This document shows positions 41,559 through 50,120 of a stretch of 64,000 nucleotides of DNA, piece by piece (position 1 is the stretch's first letter; each line of letters starts with the position of its first letter). Source of the DNA: Pseudorhodobacter sp. PARRP1 (GTDB lineage Bacteria > Pseudomonadota > Alphaproteobacteria > Rhodobacterales > Rhodobacteraceae). The notes beneath the pieces were generated by a model, which worked only from the letters and a program-made list of their open reading frames with translations, was not told the origin of the DNA and did not search any database. The stretch is from positions 124,001-188,000 of the forward strand of contig NKIU01000005.1 in assembly GCA_002256245.1 (NCBI GenBank), given 5' to 3'. A program made the position numbers and the translations under genes.

Positions 41559-43810
41559 TGCCGAAGGATGATCTGAAAACCGCCTATCGTCTGATCGGCA
41601 CCCGCCCCAACCGCCCCGATGGGCTGGACAAGGTCACAGGCCGCGCCCGCTACGGTGCCGATATTTCGGCCCCCGGAATGCTGCACGCAGCCGTCGTGCG
41701 CTCCCCCCACGCCCATGCCCGCATCATTCGCATTGATGCATCGAAGGCGCTGGCGCTGGAAGGCGTCAAGGCCGTCGTCACCCGCGCCGATTTTCCCACC
41801 GGGCTGACCGGAGAGGATTGGAACCTGCAAGAAAACACCCTTGCGGGCGATGTCGCCCTCTATGATGGCCACGCCGTTGCCGCCGTCGCCGCCACCTCGA
41901 AACTGCTGGCACAAGATGCGGCCAAGCTGATCGAGGTGGAATACGAAGTGCTGCCCCACGTCATCGACGTGGATGCCGCGATGCAGCCCGATGCCCCGGT
42001 GATCCGCGCCGGCACCGCTGACCATTCGGTGCCGGAAGGCATGCACCCCAACGTGGTGAAATACATCGAGTTCGGCCATGGCGACATGGATGCAGGCTTT
42101 GCCGCAGCCGATCTGGTGCGCGCGCAGTCCTACAAGACCGAGGCCACGCATCAGGGCTATATCGAACCCCACGCCTGCCTTGGCCAGATGGGCGCGGATG
42201 GCAAGGGTGAGATGTGGGTTTGCACCCAAGGCCAATGGTATATCCGCCGGATGTGCTCGGCGGTGCTGGGCACCGATGCCTCGCAACTGCGCGTCACACC
42301 TTCGGAAATCGGCGGCGGTTTCGGTGGCAAGACCACGATCTTCATGGAGCCTTTGGCGCTTGCCCTGTCGCGCAAGGCAGGCGGGCGTCCGGTCAAACTT
42401 GTGATGAGCCGCGCCGAAGTTTTGCGCGCCACTGGGCCAACCGCTTCGGCCTCGATGGATGTCAAAATGGGCATGAAAGCCGATGGCACCATCACCGCCG
42501 CTTCGGTGAATTTCCGCATGCAGGGTGGCGCGTTCATTGGCTCATCGCCAGTGGGTGAGGCTTTGTCGTGCGCGCTGGCCTGCTATACCGTGCCTGCGGT
42601 GTTCCATCAGGGCTACGAAGTGCTGGCCAACCGGCCCAAAGCCGCCGCCTACCGCGCGCCCGGCTCGCCGATGGCGGCCTTTGCGGTCGAAAGCCTGCTG
42701 GATGAGATGTGCCACGAGTTGGGCCTTGATCCCCTCGCCGTGCGCCTGAAAAACGCCGCGCGTGAAGGCGCAAAGGCCAGCTATGGTCCCACCTACAACC
42801 GCATTGGTCTGGTGGAAACGCTGGAAGCCACGATGGCCCACGCCAACCTGCAAGTGCCGCTTGGCCCCAATCAGGGGCGCGGTGCTGCGGCGGGGTTCTG
42901 GTTCAACCATGGCGGCGAAACCTCGGTTTCCCTCGCGATTGGCGAGGATGGCACGGTGACGGTTTCGGTCGGCACGCCCGATATCGGCGGCAGTCGGGCG
43001 TCTTTGGGCATGATGACAGCCGAAACGCTGGGCATCGCGTATGAGGCCGTGCGGGTGAATATCGTCGAAACCGGGGCTTTGGGCGTGAATGAGCCAACCC
43101 ACGGCAGCCGCGCCACCTTTGCCAGCGGTTTGGCGGCAGTCGAGGCCGCCAAGCAAGCGATCACCCAGATGTGCGCGCGTGCTGCTGCCGAATGGGGCAT
43201 TGATCCCGAGGCGGTGGAATGGCTGGACGGTGCCGCCGTGCCCGCAGGACCGAATGCGGGCAAGTTCCCTCCGATGTCTATTGCCGAAATCGGCGCAAAG
43301 ATGGGCAGCACGGGCGGGCCGATCTCGGGCCACCACGAGGTGACGGCGGGCGGTGTCGGGGCCAGCTTTGGCGCGCATGTGGTGGATGTCGAGGTTGATC
43401 CCGAAACCGGGCGCACCACGGTTTTGCGCTATCTGGTGGTGCAGGATGCGGGCCGCGCGATCCATCCCGCCTATGTCGAAGGCCAGTATCACGGCGGCGC
43501 GGTGCAGGGCATCGGCTGGGCGCTGAACGAGGAATATGTTTACGGCGCGGACGGTCGGCTGCAAAACACCGTGTTCCTTGATTACCGCATCCCGGTCGCG
43601 TCAGACCTGCCGATGATCGACACGGTGATTGTCGAGGTGCCGAACCCCGGCCACCCCTACGGCGTGCGCGGTGTCGGCGAAACCGGCATCACGCCGCCGC
43701 TGCCCGCACTGGCCAACGCGATTGCGGCGGCCACGGGGGCGCGGTTGCGTAGCCTGCCGATGTCGCCGCCCAAGGTGCTGGCGGCGATCAAGGCCAGATC
43801 GCATGGTTGA
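41558..43810 (+). CDS. Molybdenum hydroxylase large (molybdopterin-binding) subunit, xanthine dehydrogenase family
   Basis: A 750-aa catalytic subunit. The Ald_Xan_dh N-terminal domain opens with RPDGLDKVTGRARYGADI. Pterin-contact motifs include GGGFGGKTTIFMEPLALAL and KAAAYRAPGSP, and the catalytic base Glu is in RGVGETGITPP near the C-terminus. It has neither the CO dehydrogenase AYRCSFR active-site loop nor obvious xanthine-binding residues. The substrate is therefore open: aldehydes, N-heterocycles or aryl-CoA are all possible. It is followed by a MoaD-like gene whose start lies inside its 3' end. Confidence 0.87.
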   Translation: MPKDDLKTAYRLIGTRPNRPDGLDKVTGRARYGADISAPGMLHAAVVRSPHAHARIIRIDASKALALEGVKAVVTRADFPTGLTGEDWNLQENTLAGDVALYDGHAVAAVAATSKLLAQDAAKLIEVEYEVLPHVIDVDAAMQPDAPVIRAGTADHSVPEGMHPNVVKYIEFGHGDMDAGFAAADLVRAQSYKTEATHQGYIEPHACLGQMGADGKGEMWVCTQGQWYIRRMCSAVLGTDASQLRVTPSEIGGGFGGKTTIFMEPLALALSRKAGGRPVKLVMSRAEVLRATGPTASASMDVKMGMKADGTITAASVNFRMQGGAFIGSSPVGEALSCALACYTVPAVFHQGYEVLANRPKAAAYRAPGSPMAAFAVESLLDEMCHELGLDPLAVRLKNAAREGAKASYGPTYNRIGLVETLEATMAHANLQVPLGPNQGRGAAAGFWFNHGGETSVSLAIGEDGTVTVSVGTPDIGGSRASLGMMTAETLGIAYEAVRVNIVETGALGVNEPTHGSRATFASGLAAVEAAKQAITQMCARAAAEWGIDPEAVEWLDGAAVPAGPNAGKFPPMSIAEIGAKMGSTGGPISGHHEVTAGGVGASFGAHVVDVEVDPETGRTTVLRYLVVQDAGRAIHPAYVEGQYHGGAVQGIGWALNEEYVYGADGRLQNTVFLDYRIPVASDLPMIDTVIVEVPNPGHPYGVRGVGETGITPPLPALANAIAAATGARLRSLPMSPPKVLAAIKARSHG

Positions 43811-44045
43811 GATCAACCTCTGGTCCGGCCTGCGGCGTTTGGCAGGCGATCAGGTGGTGATCCCGGTCACTGGCAGCACGGTGCGGGCTATTCTGGATGC
43901 GCTGGTTGCGGCGCATCCGGCCTTGGCCCCGGTGATCAAGGCGGGGGTTTCGGTATCGGTGAATGGCGAGATTGTCACCGATCTGAACGCCCCGGTTGCT
44001 GAGACGGATGAGGTCTATCTGATCCAGCGCATCAAGGGCGGTTAA
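43803..44045 (+). CDS. MoaD/ThiS-family small sulfur-carrier protein
   Basis: An 80-aa beta-grasp protein ending in RIKGG, the di-glycine tail that is adenylated and thiocarboxylated. It opens MVEINLWSGLRRLAGDQ. ATG 43803 overlaps the large-subunit stop by 8 bases. Placement in the molybdenum-hydroxylase operon suggests that it supplies sulfur for the molybdopterin dithiolene or for another step in maturing this enzyme. It could serve as a dedicated MoaD. The partner MoaE-like protein is not in this window. Confidence 0.82.
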   Translation: MVEINLWSGLRRLAGDQVVIPVTGSTVRAILDALVAAHPALAPVIKAGVSVSVNGEIVTDLNAPVAETDEVYLIQRIKGG

Positions 44046-44076
44046 GCGGCAAGAAGTGGCCAAAGGTTAAAAATCC

Positions 44077-44137
44077 CTTAAATTGAGAATTTAAGCCTTT
44101 GTTTTACATGGGAATTTTTTGGTCCCGAGTTGGGACC
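44077..44137. promoter_or_regulatory. Two inverted repeats in an AT-rich promoter region
   Basis: CTTAAATT-GAG-AATTTAAG (44077-44095) is a perfect 8-bp dyad and GGTCCC-GAGTT-GGGACC (44121-44137) a perfect 6-bp dyad. Both lie in the unusually AT-rich 122-bp gap between the MoaD-like gene and the glycosyltransferase gene. They are candidates for a terminator of the upstream operon and an operator or leader hairpin of the downstream gene. Confidence 0.5.
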
Positions 44138-44167
44138 GCAGTTTTGTCACCCCCGAAAGGCCACCCG

Positions 44168-45121
44168 ATGAGCGCCAAAAAACGCATGGATGACGGCATC
44201 GCAACCGCCCGGACTCTGGTCGCCAAGGGCGATTTTTCAGGCGCGGCGGCGGTGCTGGATGCCCTCACCGCCGACCCTGAAATCGCAGCCCTCCCCGCCC
44301 AAACCGCGCTTTCGCTGCCCCGCCGCCTGCACGCCGCCCGCCTGCATCTTTCCAAGGCGAAAGGCGACGCCGTGGCCCGCGCGGGCTATCAGTTTCATCT
44401 CGTCCCGCCGCCCGATCTGCTGACCCCGCTGTTCCAGTTCTCCGCCGCCGAACAAACCGCCATCACCGCCGCCAACCGCCAAGCGGTGCCCCGCGTGATC
44501 CATCAAATCTGGATCGGCCACAAACCCGTCCCCCCCGGTGTCGCGGCATGGCAGCACCACGCGGCGGCCCAAGGCTACCAGCACCGGCTGTGGCAAGAGG
44601 CCGATCTGGAAGCCCTGGGTTTGCCCGACCAACCCGTCTACGCCGCCATGCTGGCCCGCGGAGATTACCCCGGCGCGGTCGATGTGGCCCGCTATGCCAT
44701 TCTCGCTGCCGAGGGTGGGATTTACTTGGACTGCGACTGGTATCCCGCCCGCGATGACCTTGGCCTTCAAGACCTGCTGCCGCTGATCGGTCTGACCGCA
44801 TGGGCCGAACCCGTGCCGCGCAAGACCGGCATCGGCGGCCTGCTGCTGGGCAATTCCTTCATCGCAGCGCCGCCCGATCACCCCTGCCTGCACCGCCTGA
44901 TCGCCCGCCTGCCGCAGGTGTTGGCCCTGCTGCCCGAAGCGCCAGCGTGGTGGTCCACCGGCCCGCTGGCGTTCACCTTGGCCGCGCGTGGCGGGGCGGT
45001 CAGCGTGGCACCGCAGACCATCGTGGCGGGGGTGCTGCCGGATCGCGCCCCATTGGCTGCGGTCGAGGCGATGCAAGCGCAGGCGGATGGCGGCCTGCTG
45101 ATCGCATGGAAATCATGGTGA
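44168..45121 (+). CDS. Glycosyltransferase with DXD motif (capsular/mannosyltransferase OCH1-like family)
   Basis: A 317-aa protein. After an N-terminal helical region (about 100 residues) comes the Gly_transf_sug core: VIHQIWIGHKPVPPGV, then DVARYAILAAEGGIYLDCDW with the metal-binding DxD. ATG 44168 has AAAGG upstream, and the longer frame to 44099 is unsupported. Such enzymes add a sugar to surface polysaccharide or lipid-linked glycans. Its stop overlaps the end of the convergent deacetylase gene by 9 bases. It belongs to the 44-48 kb polysaccharide cluster. Confidence 0.8.
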   Translation: MSAKKRMDDGIATARTLVAKGDFSGAAAVLDALTADPEIAALPAQTALSLPRRLHAARLHLSKAKGDAVARAGYQFHLVPPPDLLTPLFQFSAAEQTAITAANRQAVPRVIHQIWIGHKPVPPGVAAWQHHAAAQGYQHRLWQEADLEALGLPDQPVYAAMLARGDYPGAVDVARYAILAAEGGIYLDCDWYPARDDLGLQDLLPLIGLTAWAEPVPRKTGIGGLLLGNSFIAAPPDHPCLHRLIARLPQVLALLPEAPAWWSTGPLAFTLAARGGAVSVAPQTIVAGVLPDRAPLAAVEAMQAQADGGLLIAWKSW

Positions 45122-45841
45122 GCCGATAAGCTGCGGCAGACCCACCCAGCGGCAGCCGGGATGATCGGCGGTCAGGGCAAACAGCCGCTCCAGAAACCCC
45201 CAGACCTGCGCGTCATGGACAAGGTGGTGGGTCAGCAACCCAATCGGTGCATCGCTGCGCAGCATGGCTTGGGCGATTTCCTGCATCAGCACATCATCGG
45301 GGCGACCCGCACGCGTGCCGCGCCAGTCGATCACATCGACATGGGTGTTGAACATCGGCAGGGGGGAAGCGGCCTCGGGGCCAAAGACCGACAGGGCCTT
45401 GAAGCCAAGCGCGGGCAATCGGGCCACCACCTGCGGGGCGATGCGGTTCCATGGCGGCACCAGCACTTGGGTAAACTGATCGCCATGCAAGCCTGCGAGG
45501 TGGTCAAAGCCACGCGCGAGTTCGCCGGTCACGTCTGAAACCGGGCGATGCGCGCCCAGTTCCTGCTTCTTCTCGGAAGCCGGGGCATGGTTGCTGTGCG
45601 ACCAGCCATGAACCGCAACAGAAGCACCCTTTGCTGCCGCCAGCCGGTTTGCCAGTGCCTGCCCGGAATGTGCGGGGATTACGGCAAGCGTCACAGGCAC
45701 GCTGGCCGCTTCGGTCAGGTCAATCAGATGGTCAAGCGCTGCTGTTGGTGCCACCGCATCGTCATCACGCAGCCAGAGTTGCGCCGGGGTGCCATTCACG
45801 GCGCGCAGATCAAGCGCGCGAAGCAAGGATTGGGTCATCAT
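45113..45841 (-). CDS. Polysaccharide deacetylase-family protein
   Basis: A 242-aa protein of the NodB/DUF2334-like deacetylase group. LWLRDDDAVAPTAALDHLID has the metal-binding Asp pair, VAVHGWSHSNH the His pair, and LVPPWNRIAP the substrate loop. There is no signal peptide. Its first ATG overlaps the upstream glycosyltransferase stop (ATGA); the second ATG at 45838 is also possible. It is probably involved in removing acetyl groups from a polysaccharide intermediate made by the neighbouring genes. Confidence 0.75.
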   Translation of the reverse strand: MMTQSLLRALDLRAVNGTPAQLWLRDDDAVAPTAALDHLIDLTEAASVPVTLAVIPAHSGQALANRLAAAKGASVAVHGWSHSNHAPASEKKQELGAHRPVSDVTGELARGFDHLAGLHGDQFTQVLVPPWNRIAPQVVARLPALGFKALSVFGPEAASPLPMFNTHVDVIDWRGTRAGRPDDVLMQEIAQAMLRSDAPIGLLTHHLVHDAQVWGFLERLFALTADHPGCRWVGLPQLIGSP

Positions 45842-46950
45842 TGGGCCTCGACCACAGTTTGCAGCAAGTTGTTCAGACGCTGGGCCGCACCCTGCAAAGA
45901 GTGATCCTGCAAAGTGCGATGCCGTGCGGCTTGAGCCATAGTTGCTTGCAGGGTGGGGTCTGTAAGCAAACGCGTGATCGCGGCAGCCGCAGCGGCGTCA
46001 TCGCCGGGTGGGGTCAGCAGGCCGGTTTCGCCATCGGCCACCACTTCGGGAACCCCCGCGATGCGCTGGGCTATCACCGGCACACCTGCGGCTTGGGCTT
46101 CGAGATAAGCCAAGCCATACGCCTCGCCACATCCGGGCCAGACATAGAGGCTGGCATTTGCAAGGCTTGCGGCGATTTCGTTGCGCGTCCGCTGGCCCAG
46201 CCAAGTGATGCGACCAGACGGCAGGCTGGCGAAAAGCGCCTGCACCTCGGCCCGCTGCGGGCCGTCGCCGATCACGCTGAGGTGCCAATTCAATGCGCAA
46301 GGCAGCAGGGCAAGGGTTGCGGCCAGACGGCGGTAGCTGTCGGTTTTGTCGCCTGAACGCATCATCGCGACCGTCATCAGATGACCGGGTTGCGGATTGG
46401 GTGGCGCGCTGAAGGGCTCGGTTTCGATGAAGGGCGGCAGTTTGGTGCAGCGGGCGGCGGGGGCGGCATCTTGCAGGCCCGCCAGATCGCGGGCGGTCAG
46501 GCACAGGTTCAGGTTGGCTTGCTGAACCGCCGCTTCGACGCGGCCCTGCATTTCTGCCCAAATGCCGATATTGCGGCGCGCCGAGAGCGAGGCCTCGACC
46601 GTCACATAGCGCCGCGCAAACCGCGTGCAAAGTTCGGGGCCGATCAGGTCAGGCGATTTGTAGTAGGGGTGGTAGCACAGCCAAAGGTCGGGCGGGCTAT
46701 CGGCCCACAACGCGCCAATTCGGGCGGTTTCCGCGGCTGCATCCGCACGCAACTTGGCCCAGCCGTTATGATCTTGTGGATCGCCAAGGTAGGCACGCAG
46801 GTCGGAGGCAAGATCCACCTGATGCCCTGCCAGCGTCAGGGCGCGCATGAGAAGTTGTGCCATCAGCCGATCACCCGACGGGACCGGATGCGTCGGGGCC
46901 TTCAAGGGGGCGTAAAAGGCGATCCGCAAGCGGCGGGTGGGCGACGACAT
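45838..46950 (-). CDS. Glycosyltransferase family 4-type protein
   Basis: A 370-aa GT-B glycosyltransferase. The N-terminal Rossmann half begins RLRIAFYAPLKAP. The C-terminal nucleotide-sugar-binding half has the E-x7-E motif in GCGEAYGLAYLEAQAAG, followed by IAGVPEVVADGETGLL. It transfers a sugar from a nucleotide donor at the cytoplasmic face of the membrane. It precedes the deacetylase with translational overlap and diverges from the nucleotide-sugar dehydrogenase gene 164 bp away. Confidence 0.85.
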   Translation of the reverse strand: MSSPTRRLRIAFYAPLKAPTHPVPSGDRLMAQLLMRALTLAGHQVDLASDLRAYLGDPQDHNGWAKLRADAAAETARIGALWADSPPDLWLCYHPYYKSPDLIGPELCTRFARRYVTVEASLSARRNIGIWAEMQGRVEAAVQQANLNLCLTARDLAGLQDAAPAARCTKLPPFIETEPFSAPPNPQPGHLMTVAMMRSGDKTDSYRRLAATLALLPCALNWHLSVIGDGPQRAEVQALFASLPSGRITWLGQRTRNEIAASLANASLYVWPGCGEAYGLAYLEAQAAGVPVIAQRIAGVPEVVADGETGLLTPPGDDAAAAAAITRLLTDPTLQATMAQAARHRTLQDHSLQGAAQRLNNLLQTVVEAQ

Positions 46951-47114
46951 CGGCGGCGATCCAAAGGGTTAACGCGGGGCTTCGGCAAGGTTATGCGCAA
47001 AGTCCAGGCAGGGCGACCGGAATCGACCGCCCGGGATGCCAAGCCCGCGCGATCCTTGACAGGCTTGGCAAACTGGCCCATTTCCACGAGAGCCTCAGCC
47101 GTGGCGGAGTGACC

Positions 47115-48443
47115 ATGCCCCTATCCCATCTGCTTGAAAATATCACCAATCGAACCGCGCGCGTCGGCGTGATCGGCCTTGGCTATGTCGGTTTGCCGCT
47201 GGCGATCACCGCGGCGCGGGCAGGCTTTCGGGTGACGGGGTTCGACACTGACCCCAGCAAGATCACCGCGATTGAGGCGCGCAAAAGCTATATCGAGGCG
47301 GTGCCGGATGCGGTGCTGGGCGCCGAAGTTGCGGCGGGGCGCTTTGCGGCCACGGCGGATTTCGCGGGCTTGGGCGACTGCGATGTGATCGTGATCTGTG
47401 TGCCCACGCCTTTGACGCGGCACCGTGAGCCGGATTTGTCGTTCATCACCCGCACTTGCGACGACATCGCCAAGACCCTGCGGGCGGGTCAGGTGATTGT
47501 GCTGGAATCGACGACTTATCCGGGGACGACAGATGGCCCGGTGAAGCGGATTCTAGAGGCGGGCGGGCTGGTTTCGGGGCGCGATTTCTACCTTGGCTTT
47601 TCGCCCGAGCGCGAAGATCCGGGCAACCGGGCGTTTGATACCTCGACCATTCCCAAGGTTGTGGCGGGCGATGGCCCCGATGCGGGGCAACTGGTGCAGG
47701 CATTTTATGCGGCAGTGGTGAAAACCGTCGTGCCGGTATCCTCGACGGCCACAGCCGAGGCGGTAAAGCTAACTGAAAATGTTTTTCGCGCCGTGAATAT
47801 CGCCTTGGTGAACGAGTTGAAGGTGATCTACGAGGCGATGGGCGTTGATGTCTGGGAGGTGATTGAGGCCGCCAAGACCAAGCCCTTTGGCTATATGCCG
47901 TTCTATCCCGGCCCCGGTCTGGGTGGGCATTGCATCCCGATTGATCCGTTTTATCTGACATGGAAAGCGCGGGAATATGACATCCCGACGCGGTTCATCG
48001 AACTGGCGGGCGAGATCAATTCGGGGATGCCGCGCCATGTGGTGCAGCGGTTGGCCGAGGCATTGGACCAACGGCTTGGGCTGGCGCTAAGCCGCTCCAA
48101 AGTGCTGGTGATCGGTTTGGCCTACAAGAAAAACGTCCCCGATATTCGCGAGAGCCCGTCGCTTAAGTTGATTGAACTGATCGAAGAGCGGGGCGGAGAG
48201 GCCAGCTATCACGATCCGTTTGTGGCCGAAATTCCGAAAACGCGCGCCTATGGCGCGTTGATGGGGCGCAAGTCGGTGGCATTTGATGAGGCCACGGTGG
48301 GCGGCTTTGATGCGGTGTTGATTGCGACCGATCACGACGGGTTGGACTATGCGGCATTGGCGCGGTGGTCACGGCTGATCATCGACACACGCAATGTCTT
48401 CGCGCGGAATGGCATAGCGGCGGATCATGTGGTGAAGGCGTAA
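47115..48443 (+). CDS. UDP-N-acetyl-hexosamine 6-dehydrogenase (WbpA/WecC-like nucleotide-sugar dehydrogenase)
   Basis: A 442-aa dehydrogenase. The NAD motif VGVIGLGYVGLPLA is at residues 17-30, and the catalytic Cys273 is in GLGGHCIPIDP. The FSPEREDPGN and AYKKNVPDIRESPS segments mark the UDP-GlcNAc/ManNAc 6-dehydrogenase subgroup (WbpA, TviB) rather than UDP-glucose dehydrogenase. It oxidises the sugar C6 twice to make UDP-hexosaminuronic acid for surface polysaccharide. ATG 47115 is taken; the open frame to the left is unsupported. It is followed after 3 bases by a phosphoesterase gene. Confidence 0.88.
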   Translation: MPLSHLLENITNRTARVGVIGLGYVGLPLAITAARAGFRVTGFDTDPSKITAIEARKSYIEAVPDAVLGAEVAAGRFAATADFAGLGDCDVIVICVPTPLTRHREPDLSFITRTCDDIAKTLRAGQVIVLESTTYPGTTDGPVKRILEAGGLVSGRDFYLGFSPEREDPGNRAFDTSTIPKVVAGDGPDAGQLVQAFYAAVVKTVVPVSSTATAEAVKLTENVFRAVNIALVNELKVIYEAMGVDVWEVIEAAKTKPFGYMPFYPGPGLGGHCIPIDPFYLTWKAREYDIPTRFIELAGEINSGMPRHVVQRLAEALDQRLGLALSRSKVLVIGLAYKKNVPDIRESPSLKLIELIEERGGEASYHDPFVAEIPKTRAYGALMGRKSVAFDEATVGGFDAVLIATDHDGLDYAALARWSRLIIDTRNVFARNGIAADHVVKA

Positions 48444-48446
48444 GGC

Positions 48447-50120
48447 ATGGCAGCCTTCGCCGTTGCGGTGCTGGCGGATGTGCATTTCCACGATCCCCAG
48501 GGTGATTTTGGCGGCGCGGGGCTGGTGGTGGACGGTGTGCGTCTTGCCATGCGCAGTTGGGCCGATACGCGGACTGCGGCGCGGGCGTTCAATGAAACCG
48601 CAGGGGCGTTGCGGGCGGCGCTTGACGAAATCGCCGCGGCGGGCGTGCGGCATGTGGTGCTGGCGGGCGATTATTCGGACGATGGGCAGGCCGAGAATAT
48701 CCGGCGGCTGGTTCACGTTTTGGCCGAGTATGAGGCGCGGCACGGCTTGCGGTTTTACGCCTTGCCCGGCAACCATGATCTTTACGGCCCGCATGGCAAA
48801 CATGTCAGCACGCGGTTTGTCTCGGGCGTCGGGCGGACGCAACTGGTGACCAGTGATCCCGAGCAGGACGAGCCGGGGGCGGTTGTAACGCCTGCGATGC
48901 GCTGCGCCGGGCAACCCGAAGCCTTGCGCGCGATGGCGCGGTTCGGATTTTTTCGACGGCAAGAGGATCTGCATTGGGAGACGCCGTTTGGGCAGGATGA
49001 TCGCCCCGAGGCGCGGATGTATGACGCGGTTTCTGCGGATGGATCGGTGACGCAGCGGTTGATGGATGGGTCTTATCTGGTGGAACCCGAGGCGGGGCTT
49101 TGGCTGTTGATGATCGACGCCAATGTGTTCGAGCCTCGGAACGGGCGGCTTGATGCCACGCGCAAGAAGGCCTTTATCGGGCCGTCGGATGCGGGATGGA
49201 ACGCGGTTTTGCGGGTGAAGCCGTTCTTGCTGACGTGGATTGCCAAAGTGACGGCGCGGGCAAACGCGTTGGGCAAAACCTTGGTGACTGCCTCGCATTA
49301 TCCGGTGCTGGACCCGTTTCAGGACAGCGCAGGGTCAGAGCGGGCACTGTTTGGCGCAAGCGCGAATGTGCGGCGCACACCGGGGCTCGCGGTGGCGCAG
49401 GCCCTGATAAGCGCAGGTCTGCGCTGGCATATGGGTGGCCATATGCACGTGAACTCTACCACACGAACGCCCGATGGCGGCTTGACCGACCTGTCTTTGC
49501 CCGCGCTTGCGGCGTTTCCGCCTGCGTTCAAAATCATCCGCGCCAGCAGCGAGACTGTTCAGGTCGAGACGATCTCGCTCGGCGATGTGCCGCCCGACCA
49601 CGGCATTGCGGCGGTTTATATGGCAGAGGGTCAGCCAGCCCCGCTGACTTTGGGCGCCTTGCTGGTTGCACAGCGGCGCATGTATGTGGCCGAGCGGCGC
49701 TTGCTGCACGACTGGCCTTCGCCAGAGCGCGCGCTGGTGCTGAGATTGGACGTGGCGGGGTTTGTGGCGCTGGCAGGCGGCGAGATCGGTGCGTTTGCAA
49801 GGCGGCATGGCTTGGCTGTGGCGAAGATCGCCGCGCAGCCTTTGGTTGAGGTTATCGTCGATGCGTATCTGATAAAGGTCGCCGGATCGTTGGGAAAGCG
49901 CTGGATTGATGAAGAAAGCTTGTCGATTTGCCGCGCGTTGGCGGCAGATTTCGGCGTTGAAACGGCTGATCCGGCGCAAAGCCCCTTGCAGTTCTTGATG
50001 CGTTTTCTGTCAGTTCTGAAACTGTCTTTCGGCCGGATGGATGCCGATGATACTGCGATCATACCGGCTGCGGCAGGTTCGTGGCCCTTGCTGCCACAAG
50101 GATATCCAGTGGCTGACTGA
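48447..50120 (+). CDS. Calcineurin-like metallophosphoesterase with long C-terminal extension
   Basis: A 557-aa protein. The five metallophosphoesterase blocks are visible: ADVHFHD (D11, H13), GDYSDDGQ (D75), GNHDLYG (N109, H110), ASHYPVLD, and GGHMHVN. Residues after about 350 form an extension of unknown fold. The class includes CpdA-type cyclic-AMP phosphodiesterases and phospholipid or nucleotide hydrolases. Its 3' end overlaps the convergent adenylate cyclase gene by 62 bases. That makes a cyclic-nucleotide phosphodiesterase role attractive, though not proven. GAAGGCGTAAGGC precedes the ATG. Confidence 0.82.
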   Translation: MAAFAVAVLADVHFHDPQGDFGGAGLVVDGVRLAMRSWADTRTAARAFNETAGALRAALDEIAAAGVRHVVLAGDYSDDGQAENIRRLVHVLAEYEARHGLRFYALPGNHDLYGPHGKHVSTRFVSGVGRTQLVTSDPEQDEPGAVVTPAMRCAGQPEALRAMARFGFFRRQEDLHWETPFGQDDRPEARMYDAVSADGSVTQRLMDGSYLVEPEAGLWLLMIDANVFEPRNGRLDATRKKAFIGPSDAGWNAVLRVKPFLLTWIAKVTARANALGKTLVTASHYPVLDPFQDSAGSERALFGASANVRRTPGLAVAQALISAGLRWHMGGHMHVNSTTRTPDGGLTDLSLPALAAFPPAFKIIRASSETVQVETISLGDVPPDHGIAAVYMAEGQPAPLTLGALLVAQRRMYVAERRLLHDWPSPERALVLRLDVAGFVALAGGEIGAFARRHGLAVAKIAAQPLVEVIVDAYLIKVAGSLGKRWIDEESLSICRALAADFGVETADPAQSPLQFLMRFLSVLKLSFGRMDADDTAIIPAAAGSWPLLPQGYPVAD

